A stretch of DNA of 64,000 bases from an uncultured Lachnospiraceae bacterium (GTDB lineage: Bacteria > Bacillota > Clostridia > Lachnospirales > Lachnospiraceae), in the NCBI GenBank assembly GCA_934320895.1, contig CAKRFY010000006.1, positions 1-64,000 of the forward strand, read 5' to 3'. The notes beneath the pieces were generated by a model that had not been told where the DNA came from, made no database searches, and saw nothing but the letters and a program-made list of their open reading frames with translations. Of the stretch, positions 51,364-60,682 are shown piece by piece; positions within the stretch are counted from its first letter, which is position 1; each line of letters begins with the position of its first letter. Made by a program: the position numbers and the translations under genes.

Positions 51364-52452
51364 ATGAAAGTGAACAGAGTTTATAACTTTTCAGCCGGTC
51401 CGGCGGTATTACCGGAAGAAGTATTAAAAGAAGCTGCAGATGAGATGCTTGATTATCAGGGCAGTGGAATGTCGGTTATGGAGATGAGCCATCGTTCCAA
51501 AGTTTATGATAACATCATCAAAACAGCAGAAAAAGATCTTAGAGAGTTGATGAACATACCTGATAATTATAAGGTTATGTTTCTCCAGGGTGGTGCTTCG
51601 CAGCAGTTTGCTATGATTCCTATGAATCTTATGAAAAATAAAGTCGCTGATTATATCATTACAGGTCAGTGGGCTAAGAAAGCCTGGAAAGAGGCTTGCA
51701 AATATGGTAAAGCAAATGCGATCGCATCTTCCGAGGACAAAACATTCTCGTATATTCCTGACTGTTCAGATTTGCCAATTTCTGAAGATGCAGATTATGT
51801 ATATATCTGTGAGAATAATACAATCTATGGAACAAAGTATAAAGAACTTCCAAATACAAAGGGTAAGACATTGGTAGCAGATGTTTCTTCATGCTTCTTA
51901 TCAGAGCCTGTAGATGTAACAAAATATGGCGTTATTTATGGTGGAGTTCAGAAAAATATCGGACCTGCTGGTGTTGTTATTGTTATTATGCGTGAGGATC
52001 TTATAACAGAGGATGTATTAGAAGGAACACCTACAATGCTTCAGTATAAGACACATGCAGATGCAGATTCTTTATACAATACACCACCAGCATACGGAAT
52101 TTACATATGTGGAAAAGTATTCAAGTGGCTTAAGAAGATGGGTGGACTTGAAGTTATGAAACAGAGAAATGAGGAGAAAGCAAAGATTCTTTACGATTTC
52201 CTTGATCAGAGCAAGTTATTTAAGGGAACTGTAGTTGCAAAAGACCGTTCTCTTATGAATGTTCCGTTTGTAACAGGTGACAAGGAACTTGATGCAAAAT
52301 TTGTTGCAGAAGCTGAGAAGGCAGGTTTTGTAAATCTTAAAGGACACCGAACAGTTGGTGGTATGAGAGCAAGTATTTACAATGCAATGCCAAAAGAGGG
52401 CGTTGAGAAGCTTGTTGAATTTATGAAGAAGTTTGAGGAGGAGAATGCATAA
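51364..52452 (+). CDS. serC: Phosphoserine aminotransferase
   Basis: 362 residues; AAGGAGG before the ATG. Start NFSAGPAVLPEEVL, phosphate loop GGASQQF and the PLP lysine in GGVQKNIGPAGV. Class V aminotransferase making 3-phosphoserine from 3-phosphohydroxypyruvate and glutamate. Stop and the serA start overlap by one base (TAATG), so the two are coupled. Confidence 0.96.
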   Translation: MKVNRVYNFSAGPAVLPEEVLKEAADEMLDYQGSGMSVMEMSHRSKVYDNIIKTAEKDLRELMNIPDNYKVMFLQGGASQQFAMIPMNLMKNKVADYIITGQWAKKAWKEACKYGKANAIASSEDKTFSYIPDCSDLPISEDADYVYICENNTIYGTKYKELPNTKGKTLVADVSSCFLSEPVDVTKYGVIYGGVQKNIGPAGVVIVIMREDLITEDVLEGTPTMLQYKTHADADSLYNTPPAYGIYICGKVFKWLKKMGGLEVMKQRNEEKAKILYDFLDQSKLFKGTVVAKDRSLMNVPFVTGDKELDAKFVAEAEKAGFVNLKGHRTVGGMRASIYNAMPKEGVEKLVEFMKKFEEENA

Positions 52453-53615
52453 TGTTTAAGTATACATGTCTTAATCCTATCGCTGATATAGGCTTAAATA
52501 ATCTTACTGACGAATATACAAAGACTGACGATTTTGCTGAGGCAGATGCAGTTTTGGTAAGAAGTGCTGCTATGCATGATATGGAACTTTCTGATAAACT
52601 TTGTGCTGTAGCAAGAGCCGGTGCAGGTGTAAATAATATTCCTCTTGACAAATGTGCAGATAAGGGTATCGTAGTTTTTAATACTCCTGGTGCAAATGCA
52701 AACGGTGTTAAAGAACTTTTTGTTACAGGAATGCTTCTTGCAGCACGTGATATTGTAGGCGGCATCAACTGGGCAAAAGAAAATGCCGACAATCCAAATA
52801 TCAGCAAAGATATGGAAAAGGCAAAGAAGCAGTTCGCAGGAACAGAGCTTATGGGCAAAAAGATTGGAGTTATCGGTCTTGGAGCTATCGGTGTTCTTGT
52901 TGCCAATGTTGCAAACCGTATGAAGATGGAGGTATATGGTGTAGACCCATTTCTTTCAGTAAATAATGCACTTTCTCTTTCAAGAGATGTAAAAATAGTT
53001 AAATCTTATGAAGAAATTTATAAAAACTGTGATTATATAACAATTCATGTACCTCTTCTTGAGGATACAAAGGGAATGTTGAATAAAGAAGCATTCGATC
53101 AGATGAAAGATGGCGTTGTTATCTTAAACATGGCTAGAGATACTCTTGTAAATGATGATGACATGAAAGCTGCTCTTGAGTCAGGAAAAGTTGCAAAATA
53201 TATAACTGATTTCCCAAATCCTGCTGTTATGAAGATGCCAAATGTTATTGCTACACCGCATCTTGGTGCATCGACAGCGGAGTCAGAAGACAACTGTGCA
53301 GTTATGGCTGTAGATGAGATCAGAAATTATATGGAAAATGGAAACATCGTAAATTCTGTAAATTATCCTAACTGTGATGCTGGAGTATGTGATACAAAGG
53401 GCAGAATTACTGTATGCCATAAGAATGTACCTGCAATGCTTAATCGTATTACAAATGTATTTTCTGAGGCAAATATCAATATAGCACATATGACAAATAA
53501 GAGCCGTGGCGATTATGCATATTGTATTTTTGACATTGACTCTGAGTCGTCAGCAGAAGTAGCTGATAAACTTGCTGCTATTGACGGAGTATTAAAGGTA
53601 AGGGTTATAAAATAA
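52452..53615 (+). CDS. serA: 3-phosphoglycerate dehydrogenase
   Basis: 387 residues. NAD fold GLGAIGVLVANVANRM, catalytic region THVPLLEDT and HLGASTAESEDN, and a C-terminal ACT domain (NVPAMLNRITNVFSEANINI) for serine feedback. First step of serine synthesis. Short form without the intervening ASB domain, common in Clostridia. Coupled to serC. Confidence 0.95.
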   Translation: MFKYTCLNPIADIGLNNLTDEYTKTDDFAEADAVLVRSAAMHDMELSDKLCAVARAGAGVNNIPLDKCADKGIVVFNTPGANANGVKELFVTGMLLAARDIVGGINWAKENADNPNISKDMEKAKKQFAGTELMGKKIGVIGLGAIGVLVANVANRMKMEVYGVDPFLSVNNALSLSRDVKIVKSYEEIYKNCDYITIHVPLLEDTKGMLNKEAFDQMKDGVVILNMARDTLVNDDDMKAALESGKVAKYITDFPNPAVMKMPNVIATPHLGASTAESEDNCAVMAVDEIRNYMENGNIVNSVNYPNCDAGVCDTKGRITVCHKNVPAMLNRITNVFSEANINIAHMTNKSRGDYAYCIFDIDSESSAEVADKLAAIDGVLKVRVIK

Positions 53616-53780
53616 TTAAAAATATGGAGAAGGCTATATAATTAAGATTAGGTTTCAAAACTGTATTGGAGCGTATGTTGGACTGACATTACAATAGAGG
53701 GTTTTGTTTGAAAAATTAACAATATCTGTCAGGACGATATTTCTGATACAGTTTTGTTTCTTATTAGAAATGAGGTAAAA

Positions 53781-55100
53781 ATGAATTATCATGAAGCCAT
53801 AGATTATATAGAAAATCTGCAGGCCACGGCTGGCAGTGACCTTTCACTCAAACAGGTAAAATATTTAGCGGATAAAGTTGGAAATCCGGAGAATAAATCG
53901 CGAATAATACATATTGCAGGAACTAATGGCAAAGGTTCTGTGGGAAATTTTATCGCAGGCATTTTGGCCATGTCGGGATATACCGTTGGAAGATATGTTT
54001 CTCCTGCTTTATTTGACTATAGAGAAAAGATACAAAAAATCACAGGAAATATATACGGATTACAAAAAGAGTATATATCTGAACAGGAAGTAGAGGATAA
54101 TCTAACCTATCTTATTTCAAAAACTGATGAAATAAAAAAAGAGGGAAAAAAGACGCCTACTGCATTTGAGATAGAAACTGTTATGGCATATAAAGTGTTT
54201 GCCGACTGGAAGGTTGATGTTGCCATAGTAGAAACGGGAATGGGCGGAAGACTTGATGCTACAAATATAGTTGAAAAACCTGTTTTATCTGTGATAACAT
54301 CTATTTCAATGGATCATATGGATTACCTTGGAGATACTATTCTTGCCATTGCAAAAGAAAAATATGGTATTATTAAAAATGGTGTCCCGGTTGTTTCAAT
54401 GGAACCTGAAACCGATTGTCTGGAAGAATTAAAGTATATATGCAGAAGACATGATTCGGCTTTAAGTATAGTATCTAGAAATGACATAAGACCATATGAA
54501 TTTTCTGTTGATAATACATCATTTATATATGAAAACGAAAAATTTACACTTGGGCAGCCGGGAATTTTTCAGCTTGACAATGCACATCTTGCACTCGTTG
54601 CAGCGAAAGTTTTGCATAAATCAGGTTTCAGACTTATAAATAAACAGTCTGTAAAAGAAGCACTTATGATGTGCAAGTGGTCAGGAAGATTTGAAATAGT
54701 ATCTCACAACCCATATGTTATTGTTGATGGTGCTCATAACCCGGATGGTGCAAGAATGTTAAAGTATTCATTAAATGCATATTTTCCTGGTGAAAAATTT
54801 ATTTATATAATAGGTGTATTTAAGGATAAAGATTACAGACAGGTATTAAAGAATACACTTCCACATGCAAAAAGAGTTTACACCATTAATGCTCCAGCTC
54901 CACGTGGGCTTCCATCAGAAGAACTGGCTAAGTGTGTAGCTGAGGTATCAAATAATAAAATAACACATATTGAGGCTAAGAACAGTGTGAGAGATGCCCT
55001 AAACAGCATTTCAAGAGAGAGATTATCCGGCAGGATAGTTGTTTTTGGGTCGTTATCATTTTTACATGAAGTGTATGAATACTTTGGAACAGCACATTGA
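53781..55100 (+). CDS. folC: Folylpolyglutamate/dihydrofolate synthase
   Basis: 439 residues from the ATG at 53781 (TGAGG upstream). P-loop HIAGTNGKGSVGNFI, ETGMGGRLDATN and DGAHNPDGARML, typical Mur-ligase-fold motifs of FolC. Adds glutamate to folates with ATP. Next gene starts 22 bp later. Confidence 0.93.
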   Translation: MNYHEAIDYIENLQATAGSDLSLKQVKYLADKVGNPENKSRIIHIAGTNGKGSVGNFIAGILAMSGYTVGRYVSPALFDYREKIQKITGNIYGLQKEYISEQEVEDNLTYLISKTDEIKKEGKKTPTAFEIETVMAYKVFADWKVDVAIVETGMGGRLDATNIVEKPVLSVITSISMDHMDYLGDTILAIAKEKYGIIKNGVPVVSMEPETDCLEELKYICRRHDSALSIVSRNDIRPYEFSVDNTSFIYENEKFTLGQPGIFQLDNAHLALVAAKVLHKSGFRLINKQSVKEALMMCKWSGRFEIVSHNPYVIVDGAHNPDGARMLKYSLNAYFPGEKFIYIIGVFKDKDYRQVLKNTLPHAKRVYTINAPAPRGLPSEELAKCVAEVSNNKITHIEAKNSVRDALNSISRERLSGRIVVFGSLSFLHEVYEYFGTAH

Positions 55101-55122
55101 TCATAGGAGTGAAGATAAAGAT

Positions 55123-56373
55123 ATGAATTTTTTTGAGAAAAAAAAAGGAGCATACCTATTTTTTTGGATTTTAATCTTTTTCATTATTTTTTCATTTAAA
55201 GCAGATTTCTGTGAATCGGCAGCAGTTACGGGTGAAACTTCGATGGCTGGCATGACATTATATCTTGACAGATACTATTCGGCATCAATAAAGAAAAAGG
55301 CTGCGGAGAAAAAAAACAAAACACAGAATAAGCCTACGAAAAAAACTCCTAAAAAAACTGGCTCAAATATAAATGATACACTTGCTAAGGCTGGTTACAA
55401 ATATAAAAATCTTGGTGTTGCTAATATATCAAGCTCATTAAATGTGCATAAAAAAGCATCTGAATCTTCACGCATAGTAGGGAAGATGACTAAAAATAGT
55501 GGATGTGATATAAAGAAAGTAAAGGGTAAATGGGCATATATATCTTCAGGTAAGGTAAAAGGTTATGTTTTATCAAAATATCTTTTAAAAAAGGATGCAG
55601 CCAGACAGCGTGCAAAAAAAGTTGCAAGGCTTAGAGCTGTAGTAAATACGGCAACATTAAATGTGAGGACACTTCCATCGATTGATTCAAAGATCTGTGA
55701 TACATTATCGAGGGAAGAAGAGTATACTGTCGGAAATGCGAATATAAAAAAAGAATGGCTTGAAAAGTACATAAAAACTCATATCAATAAATCATTTGGC
55801 AAAAAACAGCTTAAGAGTGTTAACAAAAAAGCTATGTATGAAGATCTTAACAATTGGATAATGCTTTCAATTGATGAAGAGGATGTATTTATAAATAAGG
55901 ATTTTTTGGAGTTTAATTATACTTTGGATAAAGCTGTGACATATACTGAACCTAAAAATACAACTCCAGATACATCACATTCAGGCACATCAGGTCATTA
56001 CTCAGGTAAGAAATCGATATATTCAAGGATGGTCGCATATGCAATGAAATTTTTAGGTAATCGTTATGTGTGGGGTGGTACAAGCCTTACTAACGGAACA
56101 GACTGTTCAGGATTTACGATGAGGATATATGAGCATTTCGGGTACAGTATTCCTAGAGTTTCAAGAGCACAGGCAGCCTTTACAAAGAGTGTAAATGCCA
56201 GTGATGTAAGGGTTGGAGATTTGTTTTTTTATGGAAGTAATGGATATATAAGCCATGTGGCAATGTATATTGGAAATGGTCAGATTATTCATGCGAGCAA
56301 CAAAAGGGATGGAATTAAAATATCAAATGCCTATTATAGAAAGCCTATAAAGATAGGCAGAGTCATAAAATAG
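55123..56373 (+). CDS. SH3 + NlpC/P60 cell-wall hydrolase
   Basis: 416 residues from the ATG at 55123. A hydrophobic N-terminal segment (signal or anchor, about 12-30), a Lys-rich linker, two SH3-like modules (LNVHKKASESSRIVGKMTKN; LNVRTLPSIDSKICDTL) and a C-terminal NlpC/P60 domain with YVWGGTSLTNGTDCSGF (catalytic Cys) and HVAMYIGNG (His). Cleaves peptide stems of peptidoglycan outside the cell. Its active-site segment is strikingly similar to that inside the phage tape-measure protein (YVWGGVSLTNGADCSGF). Confidence 0.88.
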   Translation: MNFFEKKKGAYLFFWILIFFIIFSFKADFCESAAVTGETSMAGMTLYLDRYYSASIKKKAAEKKNKTQNKPTKKTPKKTGSNINDTLAKAGYKYKNLGVANISSSLNVHKKASESSRIVGKMTKNSGCDIKKVKGKWAYISSGKVKGYVLSKYLLKKDAARQRAKKVARLRAVVNTATLNVRTLPSIDSKICDTLSREEEYTVGNANIKKEWLEKYIKTHINKSFGKKQLKSVNKKAMYEDLNNWIMLSIDEEDVFINKDFLEFNYTLDKAVTYTEPKNTTPDTSHSGTSGHYSGKKSIYSRMVAYAMKFLGNRYVWGGTSLTNGTDCSGFTMRIYEHFGYSIPRVSRAQAAFTKSVNASDVRVGDLFFYGSNGYISHVAMYIGNGQIIHASNKRDGIKISNAYYRKPIKIGRVIK

Positions 56374-56401
56374 TAATAAACAAGTATGGAGGAATAATTA
56401 T

Positions 56402-57244
56402 ATGCAGTTTCAATGGTATCCGGGACACATGACAAAAGCAAAAAGAGCTATGCAGGAAGATATCAAATTGATAGATGTTATTATAGAACTGGTTGATTCA
56501 AGAGTGCCGCTAAGCAGTAAGAATCCTGACATAGATACTCTTGCAAATGGAAAGTCGAGAATACTTCTTATGAACAAATATGACCTTGCTGATAAAGCGG
56601 TGTCAGACAAGTGGGCACAGTATTATGAGAGTAAGGGATATTTCGTTACGGCAGTTAATTCTAAAAACGGTAAAGGGGTAAAGGCTGTAAATGATGTTAT
56701 TCAGAAAGCATGCAAAGAAAAAATCGAGCGCGATAGGAAAAGAGGTATATTAAACCGTCCGATAAGGGCAATGATAGTTGGAATACCAAATGTCGGTAAA
56801 TCAACTTTTATAAATAGTTTTGCTGGAAAAGCCTGTGCAAAGACAGGAAATAAACCGGGTGTTACTAAGGGAAAGCAGTGGATAAGACTCAATAAGAGCG
56901 TTGAGCTTCTTGACACACCTGGAATTCTCTGGCCAAAATTTGAAGATCAGCAGGTTGGATTAAATCTTGCGTTTATAGGCTCAATAAAAGATGAACTCTA
57001 TAATATTTATGAGCTGAGTCTGCTTCTTCTTGATTATCTTATAAAGAATTATCCGGATGCTGTAGCAGAGTTTTATGATATAGAAAATTCAGACTCAAAT
57101 AATGAACTTCTTGAAAGAATAGCTATAAAAAGAGGTTGTTTAAAAAGCGGAGCTGAATATGATCTTGACAAAGCGGCGAAGTGTCTTGTTGATGACTTTA
57201 GAAATGGGCGCATTGGAAAGATAAGTCTTGAAGTTCCTCAGTAG
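56402..57244 (+). CDS. rbgA: Ribosome biogenesis GTPase RbgA (YlqF)
   Basis: 280 residues. Circularly permuted GTPase: MNKYD (G4) precedes GIPNVGKST (G1) and DTPGIL (G3); start FQWYPGHMTKAKR is diagnostic. Acts late in 50S subunit assembly. GGAGG before the ATG; heads the classic rbgA-lepB-rnhB-(FlhB-like)-yraN cluster. Confidence 0.95.
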   Translation: MQFQWYPGHMTKAKRAMQEDIKLIDVIIELVDSRVPLSSKNPDIDTLANGKSRILLMNKYDLADKAVSDKWAQYYESKGYFVTAVNSKNGKGVKAVNDVIQKACKEKIERDRKRGILNRPIRAMIVGIPNVGKSTFINSFAGKACAKTGNKPGVTKGKQWIRLNKSVELLDTPGILWPKFEDQQVGLNLAFIGSIKDELYNIYELSLLLLDYLIKNYPDAVAEFYDIENSDSNNELLERIAIKRGCLKSGAEYDLDKAAKCLVDDFRNGRIGKISLEVPQ

Positions 57245-57268
57245 GAGATAATTAGGAGCAGGGGTTAT

Positions 57269-58066
57269 ATGTATGATTATAAACAGATAGAAGATAGTTT
57301 ACAGATTTGTAAAAGAAAATTATATTTATCATCTGAGGAAAGCTATAATTGTAAGGAATATTCTGCGTCAGAAAAGAAAAAATGGGAAAAAATTGCAGAT
57401 AATATATTAAATGAAAATAATTTTGAGCAGAAAATACAGCCGCAGGAAGATGATATATCTTATATTCAGGTTGCGGCTGTTTACAGAAAAAGAGCGGATG
57501 AATATGTGCCTTTTTATAAAACAGTTATCTATAATCTGTTTATCATTGCATTTTGTGTTGTAGTTGCTTTTGGAATGGCAAAATTATTTACAGATCATGT
57601 GGCATTTCAGAGTACCGTCGAGGGAATTTCAATGGAGCCTACACTTGAGAACAGTGATTCGATCATAATAGATAAGCTTTCATATATAACAGGTTCACCC
57701 AAAAGATATGATGTAGTAGTATTTCCGGTACAAAAAAGTGTTATCAGTGACGGAAATAAAAAAAGTTACTTTATTAAAAGAGTGATAGGACTTCCGGGTG
57801 AAACGGTATATATCAATAATGGCAGGGTGTATATAAATGGTTCGCTTTTAAAAACTGAAAAATATGGGAGAGAACTGATGAAGGATGCAGGACTTGCCAG
57901 TGAACCACTGACACTTGGAAAAGATGAGTACTTTGTACTTGGCGACAATAGAAATATGAGTACGGACAGCAGAAGTGATATTGTTGGAACGGTTAATAAA
58001 AAAAATATAATCGGAAAGGCAGTATTTAGAATATGGCCGTTTAAAGAATTTGGAGGATTAAATTGA
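57269..58066 (+). CDS. lepB: Signal peptidase I
   Basis: 265 residues. The catalytic Ser is in SMEPTLENSD and the Lys in YFIKRVIGLPGE, and box E is GDNRNMSTDSRS. One membrane helix (about 90-110). The 88-residue acidic and basic cytoplasmic N-terminal extension is longer than in Bacillus SipS. Cleaves signal peptides of exported proteins. Its stop overlaps the rnhB start (TTGA). Confidence 0.93.
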   Translation: MYDYKQIEDSLQICKRKLYLSSEESYNCKEYSASEKKKWEKIADNILNENNFEQKIQPQEDDISYIQVAAVYRKRADEYVPFYKTVIYNLFIIAFCVVVAFGMAKLFTDHVAFQSTVEGISMEPTLENSDSIIIDKLSYITGSPKRYDVVVFPVQKSVISDGNKKSYFIKRVIGLPGETVYINNGRVYINGSLLKTEKYGRELMKDAGLASEPLTLGKDEYFVLGDNRNMSTDSRSDIVGTVNKKNIIGKAVFRIWPFKEFGGLN

Positions 58067-58830
58067 GCAAATCTATAAATGAGATAAAAGCAGAACTTGA
58101 AAATGCCGATGAAGATAAAAGAGAAACTTTAATTGGATTTTATAAAAGTGATACCAGAAAAGGTGTAATAAAGCTTATAGAGAAATATGAAAAACAAAAA
58201 CTTGCGCTTGTAAAAGAACTTAAAAGACTTGAAGATATGCATGAGTTTGAAAATAAGTATTCGGATTATAATTATATAGCAGGTATTGACGAAGCGGGAA
58301 GAGGGCCCCTTGCTGGTCCTGTGGTAGCAGCATGTGTTATCTTACCTAAGGACTGTGAGATACTGTATCTTAATGACTCAAAGCAGGTTAGTGCAAAAAA
58401 AAGAGATGAACTTTTTGACGAGATAAAGGAAAAAGCAGTTGCTTATGGTATTGGTGTAGCATCTCCGGGAAGGATAGATGAGATAAATATCTTACAGGCG
58501 ACATATGAAGCCATGAGAGCTGCAATCACCCAGATGTCAGAAATCCAGATTCCTGATATGCTTCTTGTTGATGCGGTACATATCCCAGAGATTAATATAA
58601 AGCAGGTTGGTATTGTAAAGGGTGATGCAAAAAGTGTTTCTATTGCCGCTGCCAGCATACTTGCAAAGGTGACCAGGGACAGATTTATGCTTGAGATGGA
58701 TAAGGTATATCCGGAGTATGGTTTTGCAAGCCATAAAGGATATGGTTCCAAAGTGCATATAGAGGCGATAAAAAAGTATGGTCCATCGCCAATACACAGA
58801 GAAACATTTATTAAAAATTTTATAGATTAG
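58063..58830 (+). CDS. rnhB: Ribonuclease HII
   Basis: 255 residues from a TTG at 58063 with TTGGAGG upstream; 4-bp overlap with lepB. N-terminal helical extension, then YIAGIDEAGRGPLAGPVVAA with the catalytic Asp-Glu, LLVDAVHIP and SIAAASILAKVTRD. Removes ribonucleotides and RNA from RNA-DNA hybrids. Confidence 0.95.
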   Translation: MSKSINEIKAELENADEDKRETLIGFYKSDTRKGVIKLIEKYEKQKLALVKELKRLEDMHEFENKYSDYNYIAGIDEAGRGPLAGPVVAACVILPKDCEILYLNDSKQVSAKKRDELFDEIKEKAVAYGIGVASPGRIDEINILQATYEAMRAAITQMSEIQIPDMLLVDAVHIPEINIKQVGIVKGDAKSVSIAAASILAKVTRDRFMLEMDKVYPEYGFASHKGYGSKVHIEAIKKYGPSPIHRETFIKNFID

Positions 58831-58882
58831 CAGACAGTAAGTTAGACACTGGTTATATATAAAATGGAAGGGGTGTATTTAT

Positions 58883-59230
58883 ATGGCAGATAATAGAAAC
58901 AAAATGATATATGGAAGGGATGTTGTCGGAAAGAGGAGACAGGATAAATCTGCTGTTGCATTGGAGTATACGTTGCACGATAAGGCACCAAAGGTCATTG
59001 CATCCGGAAAAGGATATCTTGCAGAGAAGATAATAGATAAGGCAAATGAAGAAGATATTCCTGTTCATCAGGATGCAAAACTTGCTAAAAGTCTTGAAAA
59101 TATTGAGATTGGAGAATATATTCCACCTGAACTTTATCAGGTAGTAGCAGAAGTACTGGTATTTGTTGACGCTATGGATAAGATAAAGGGTAAGGTGATG
59201 GATAAAAAGGGAAATGGAAAAAATGAATAA
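58883..59230 (+). CDS. FlhB C-terminal-domain-like protein
   Basis: 115 residues resembling the cytoplasmic domain of FlhB/YscU (SAVALEYTLHDKAPKVIASG, GYLAEKIIDKANEEDIPVHQ, PPELYQVVAEVLVFV) without the membrane part and without the NPTH autocleavage site. Same position as YlqH in Bacillus. Function unclear. Overlaps yraN by a few bases. Confidence 0.85.
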   Translation: MADNRNKMIYGRDVVGKRRQDKSAVALEYTLHDKAPKVIASGKGYLAEKIIDKANEEDIPVHQDAKLAKSLENIEIGEYIPPELYQVVAEVLVFVDAMDKIKGKVMDKKGNGKNE

Positions 59231-59576
59231 CAGAAAGATTGGTTCTGCTTATGAGCAAAAGGCTGTAGAGTATCTTCAAGATCACGGCTATACTATTGTT
59301 TGGCAGAACTATTTTTGTAAGTACGGAGAAATAGATATAATTGCAAAAGAAGCTGATATACTTGTGTTTGTTGAGGTAAAGTATAGAAGAAATTCAAAGC
59401 TGGGACTTGGGGAGTCTGCTGTAAATAAAAAGAAACAGCTTCATATAGTAAGATCGGCGCGAAATTATATTATAGAAAAATACAAAACAGATGAAGTGGC
59501 ATGTAGATTTGATGTTATAGCAATAAATGGAAATATGTTCCATCATATAAAAAATGCATTTGATGGATATTATTGA
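59223..59576 (+). CDS. YraN-family nuclease-like protein
   Basis: 117 residues from the ATG at 59223 (59214 possible). Restriction-endonuclease-like fold: GSAYEQKAVEYL, CKYGEIDIIA, FVEVKYRR with the D-ExK active-site pattern. Conserved in bacteria next to rnhB; biological role unknown. Confidence 0.88.
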   Translation: MNNRKIGSAYEQKAVEYLQDHGYTIVWQNYFCKYGEIDIIAKEADILVFVEVKYRRNSKLGLGESAVNKKKQLHIVRSARNYIIEKYKTDEVACRFDVIAINGNMFHHIKNAFDGYY

Positions 59577-59620
59577 CTGTGATATGATTGCTGCTAATAA
59601 AAATAAAAGTGGAGGTAAAT

Positions 59621-60502
59621 ATGTTTGAAAAAATAGACGAAATGATAAATTCAAATGAGATAAGTGCGAAAGAATGTTATTGTGAGGAAAATAAAGGTGT
59701 CCCAATGATAAGATTTCATTGCCTTGATGAATATAGCTTTGTATCATTGGCTTTTTCTACAAGATTTGGTGGTGTAAGCAGTAAAGATTATCTTTCAAGC
59801 ATGAATTTTGGATGGGATAGAGGCGATGATGAAAAAAATGTCAGAGAAAATTACAAGATAATGTGCAGAGCTCTTAATGCAGATTATAAAAAGCTTGTGC
59901 TTTCAGATCAGGTACATGGAAATGAGGTGGCATATGTTGATGAAAGATATGCTGCTGGTGAAAATATCGATAAAAAATTAAAGAAGACCGATGGGATGGT
60001 GACAAATAAAAAGGGACTTGTGCTTGCTACATCATATGCAGATTGTGTGCCACTTTTTTTTATTGACACGAAAAATAGAGCTATAGGTTCTTCACATTCT
60101 GGCTGGAGAGGGACGGTCGCAAGAATAGGTCAGAGGACGATCAGAAAAATGGAAACATGCTTTGGAACGGATGTTAAAGACCTGATATGTATAGTTGGGC
60201 CATCTATCTGTCAGAACTGCTATGAAGTAAGTAAAGATGTAGCAGAAGAATTTGAAAATGAGTATGGAAGTTCTGAAAAAAATTTGAAAAAGATTCTTAC
60301 AAAAAGACGGGGAACAGATGATAAATACCTTTTAAATCTGTGGGAAGCAAACAGGATACAGTTTCTTGAGGCGGGCGTGCCAGAGGAAAATATTCATATA
60401 AGTGGGATCTGTACATGCTGTAATTCTGATATATTGTATTCACACAGAGCAAGCAGAGGAAGGAGAGGGAATCTTAATGGTTTTATAATGATTAATGATT
60501 AA
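59621..60502 (+). CDS. pgeF: Peptidoglycan editing factor / purine nucleosidase-type laccase-domain protein
   Basis: 293 residues from the ATG at 59621 (TGGAGG upstream). Zinc/active-site residues in SDQVHGN, SYADCVPLFF and SSHSGWRGTV define the YfiH/PgeF (former 'laccase domain') family. Members hydrolyse mis-incorporated muropeptides or act on nucleosides. Ends at a large shared terminator facing prs. Confidence 0.9.
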   Translation: MFEKIDEMINSNEISAKECYCEENKGVPMIRFHCLDEYSFVSLAFSTRFGGVSSKDYLSSMNFGWDRGDDEKNVRENYKIMCRALNADYKKLVLSDQVHGNEVAYVDERYAAGENIDKKLKKTDGMVTNKKGLVLATSYADCVPLFFIDTKNRAIGSSHSGWRGTVARIGQRTIRKMETCFGTDVKDLICIVGPSICQNCYEVSKDVAEEFENEYGSSEKNLKKILTKRRGTDDKYLLNLWEANRIQFLEAGVPEENIHISGICTCCNSDILYSHRASRGRRGNLNGFIMIND

Positions 60503-60506
60503 GAAT

Positions 60507-60620
60507 AAAATAAAGAGGCTGTTGCACGAAAAACTATTCATACAGTATGTAGATAATAAATCTGTTATTAACATCTACATATTGTATAGATTATACTTAA
60601 TGCGACAGCCTCTTTATTTT
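60507..60620. terminator. Large bidirectional terminator / cruciform
   Basis: Perfect 16-bp outer arms AAAATAAAGAGGCTGT (60507-60522) and ACAGCCTCTTTATTTT (60605-60620), with an inner stem of about 13 bp (TACAGTATGTAGAT with ATCTACATATTGTA). It lies between the converging pgeF and prs genes and serves both directions. Confidence 0.85.
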
Positions 60621-60682
60621 AAATGGAAAGTTTATCTTTTATACTTTTTTAAATTATATTGATATTTAAAGTTTTGCAGATA

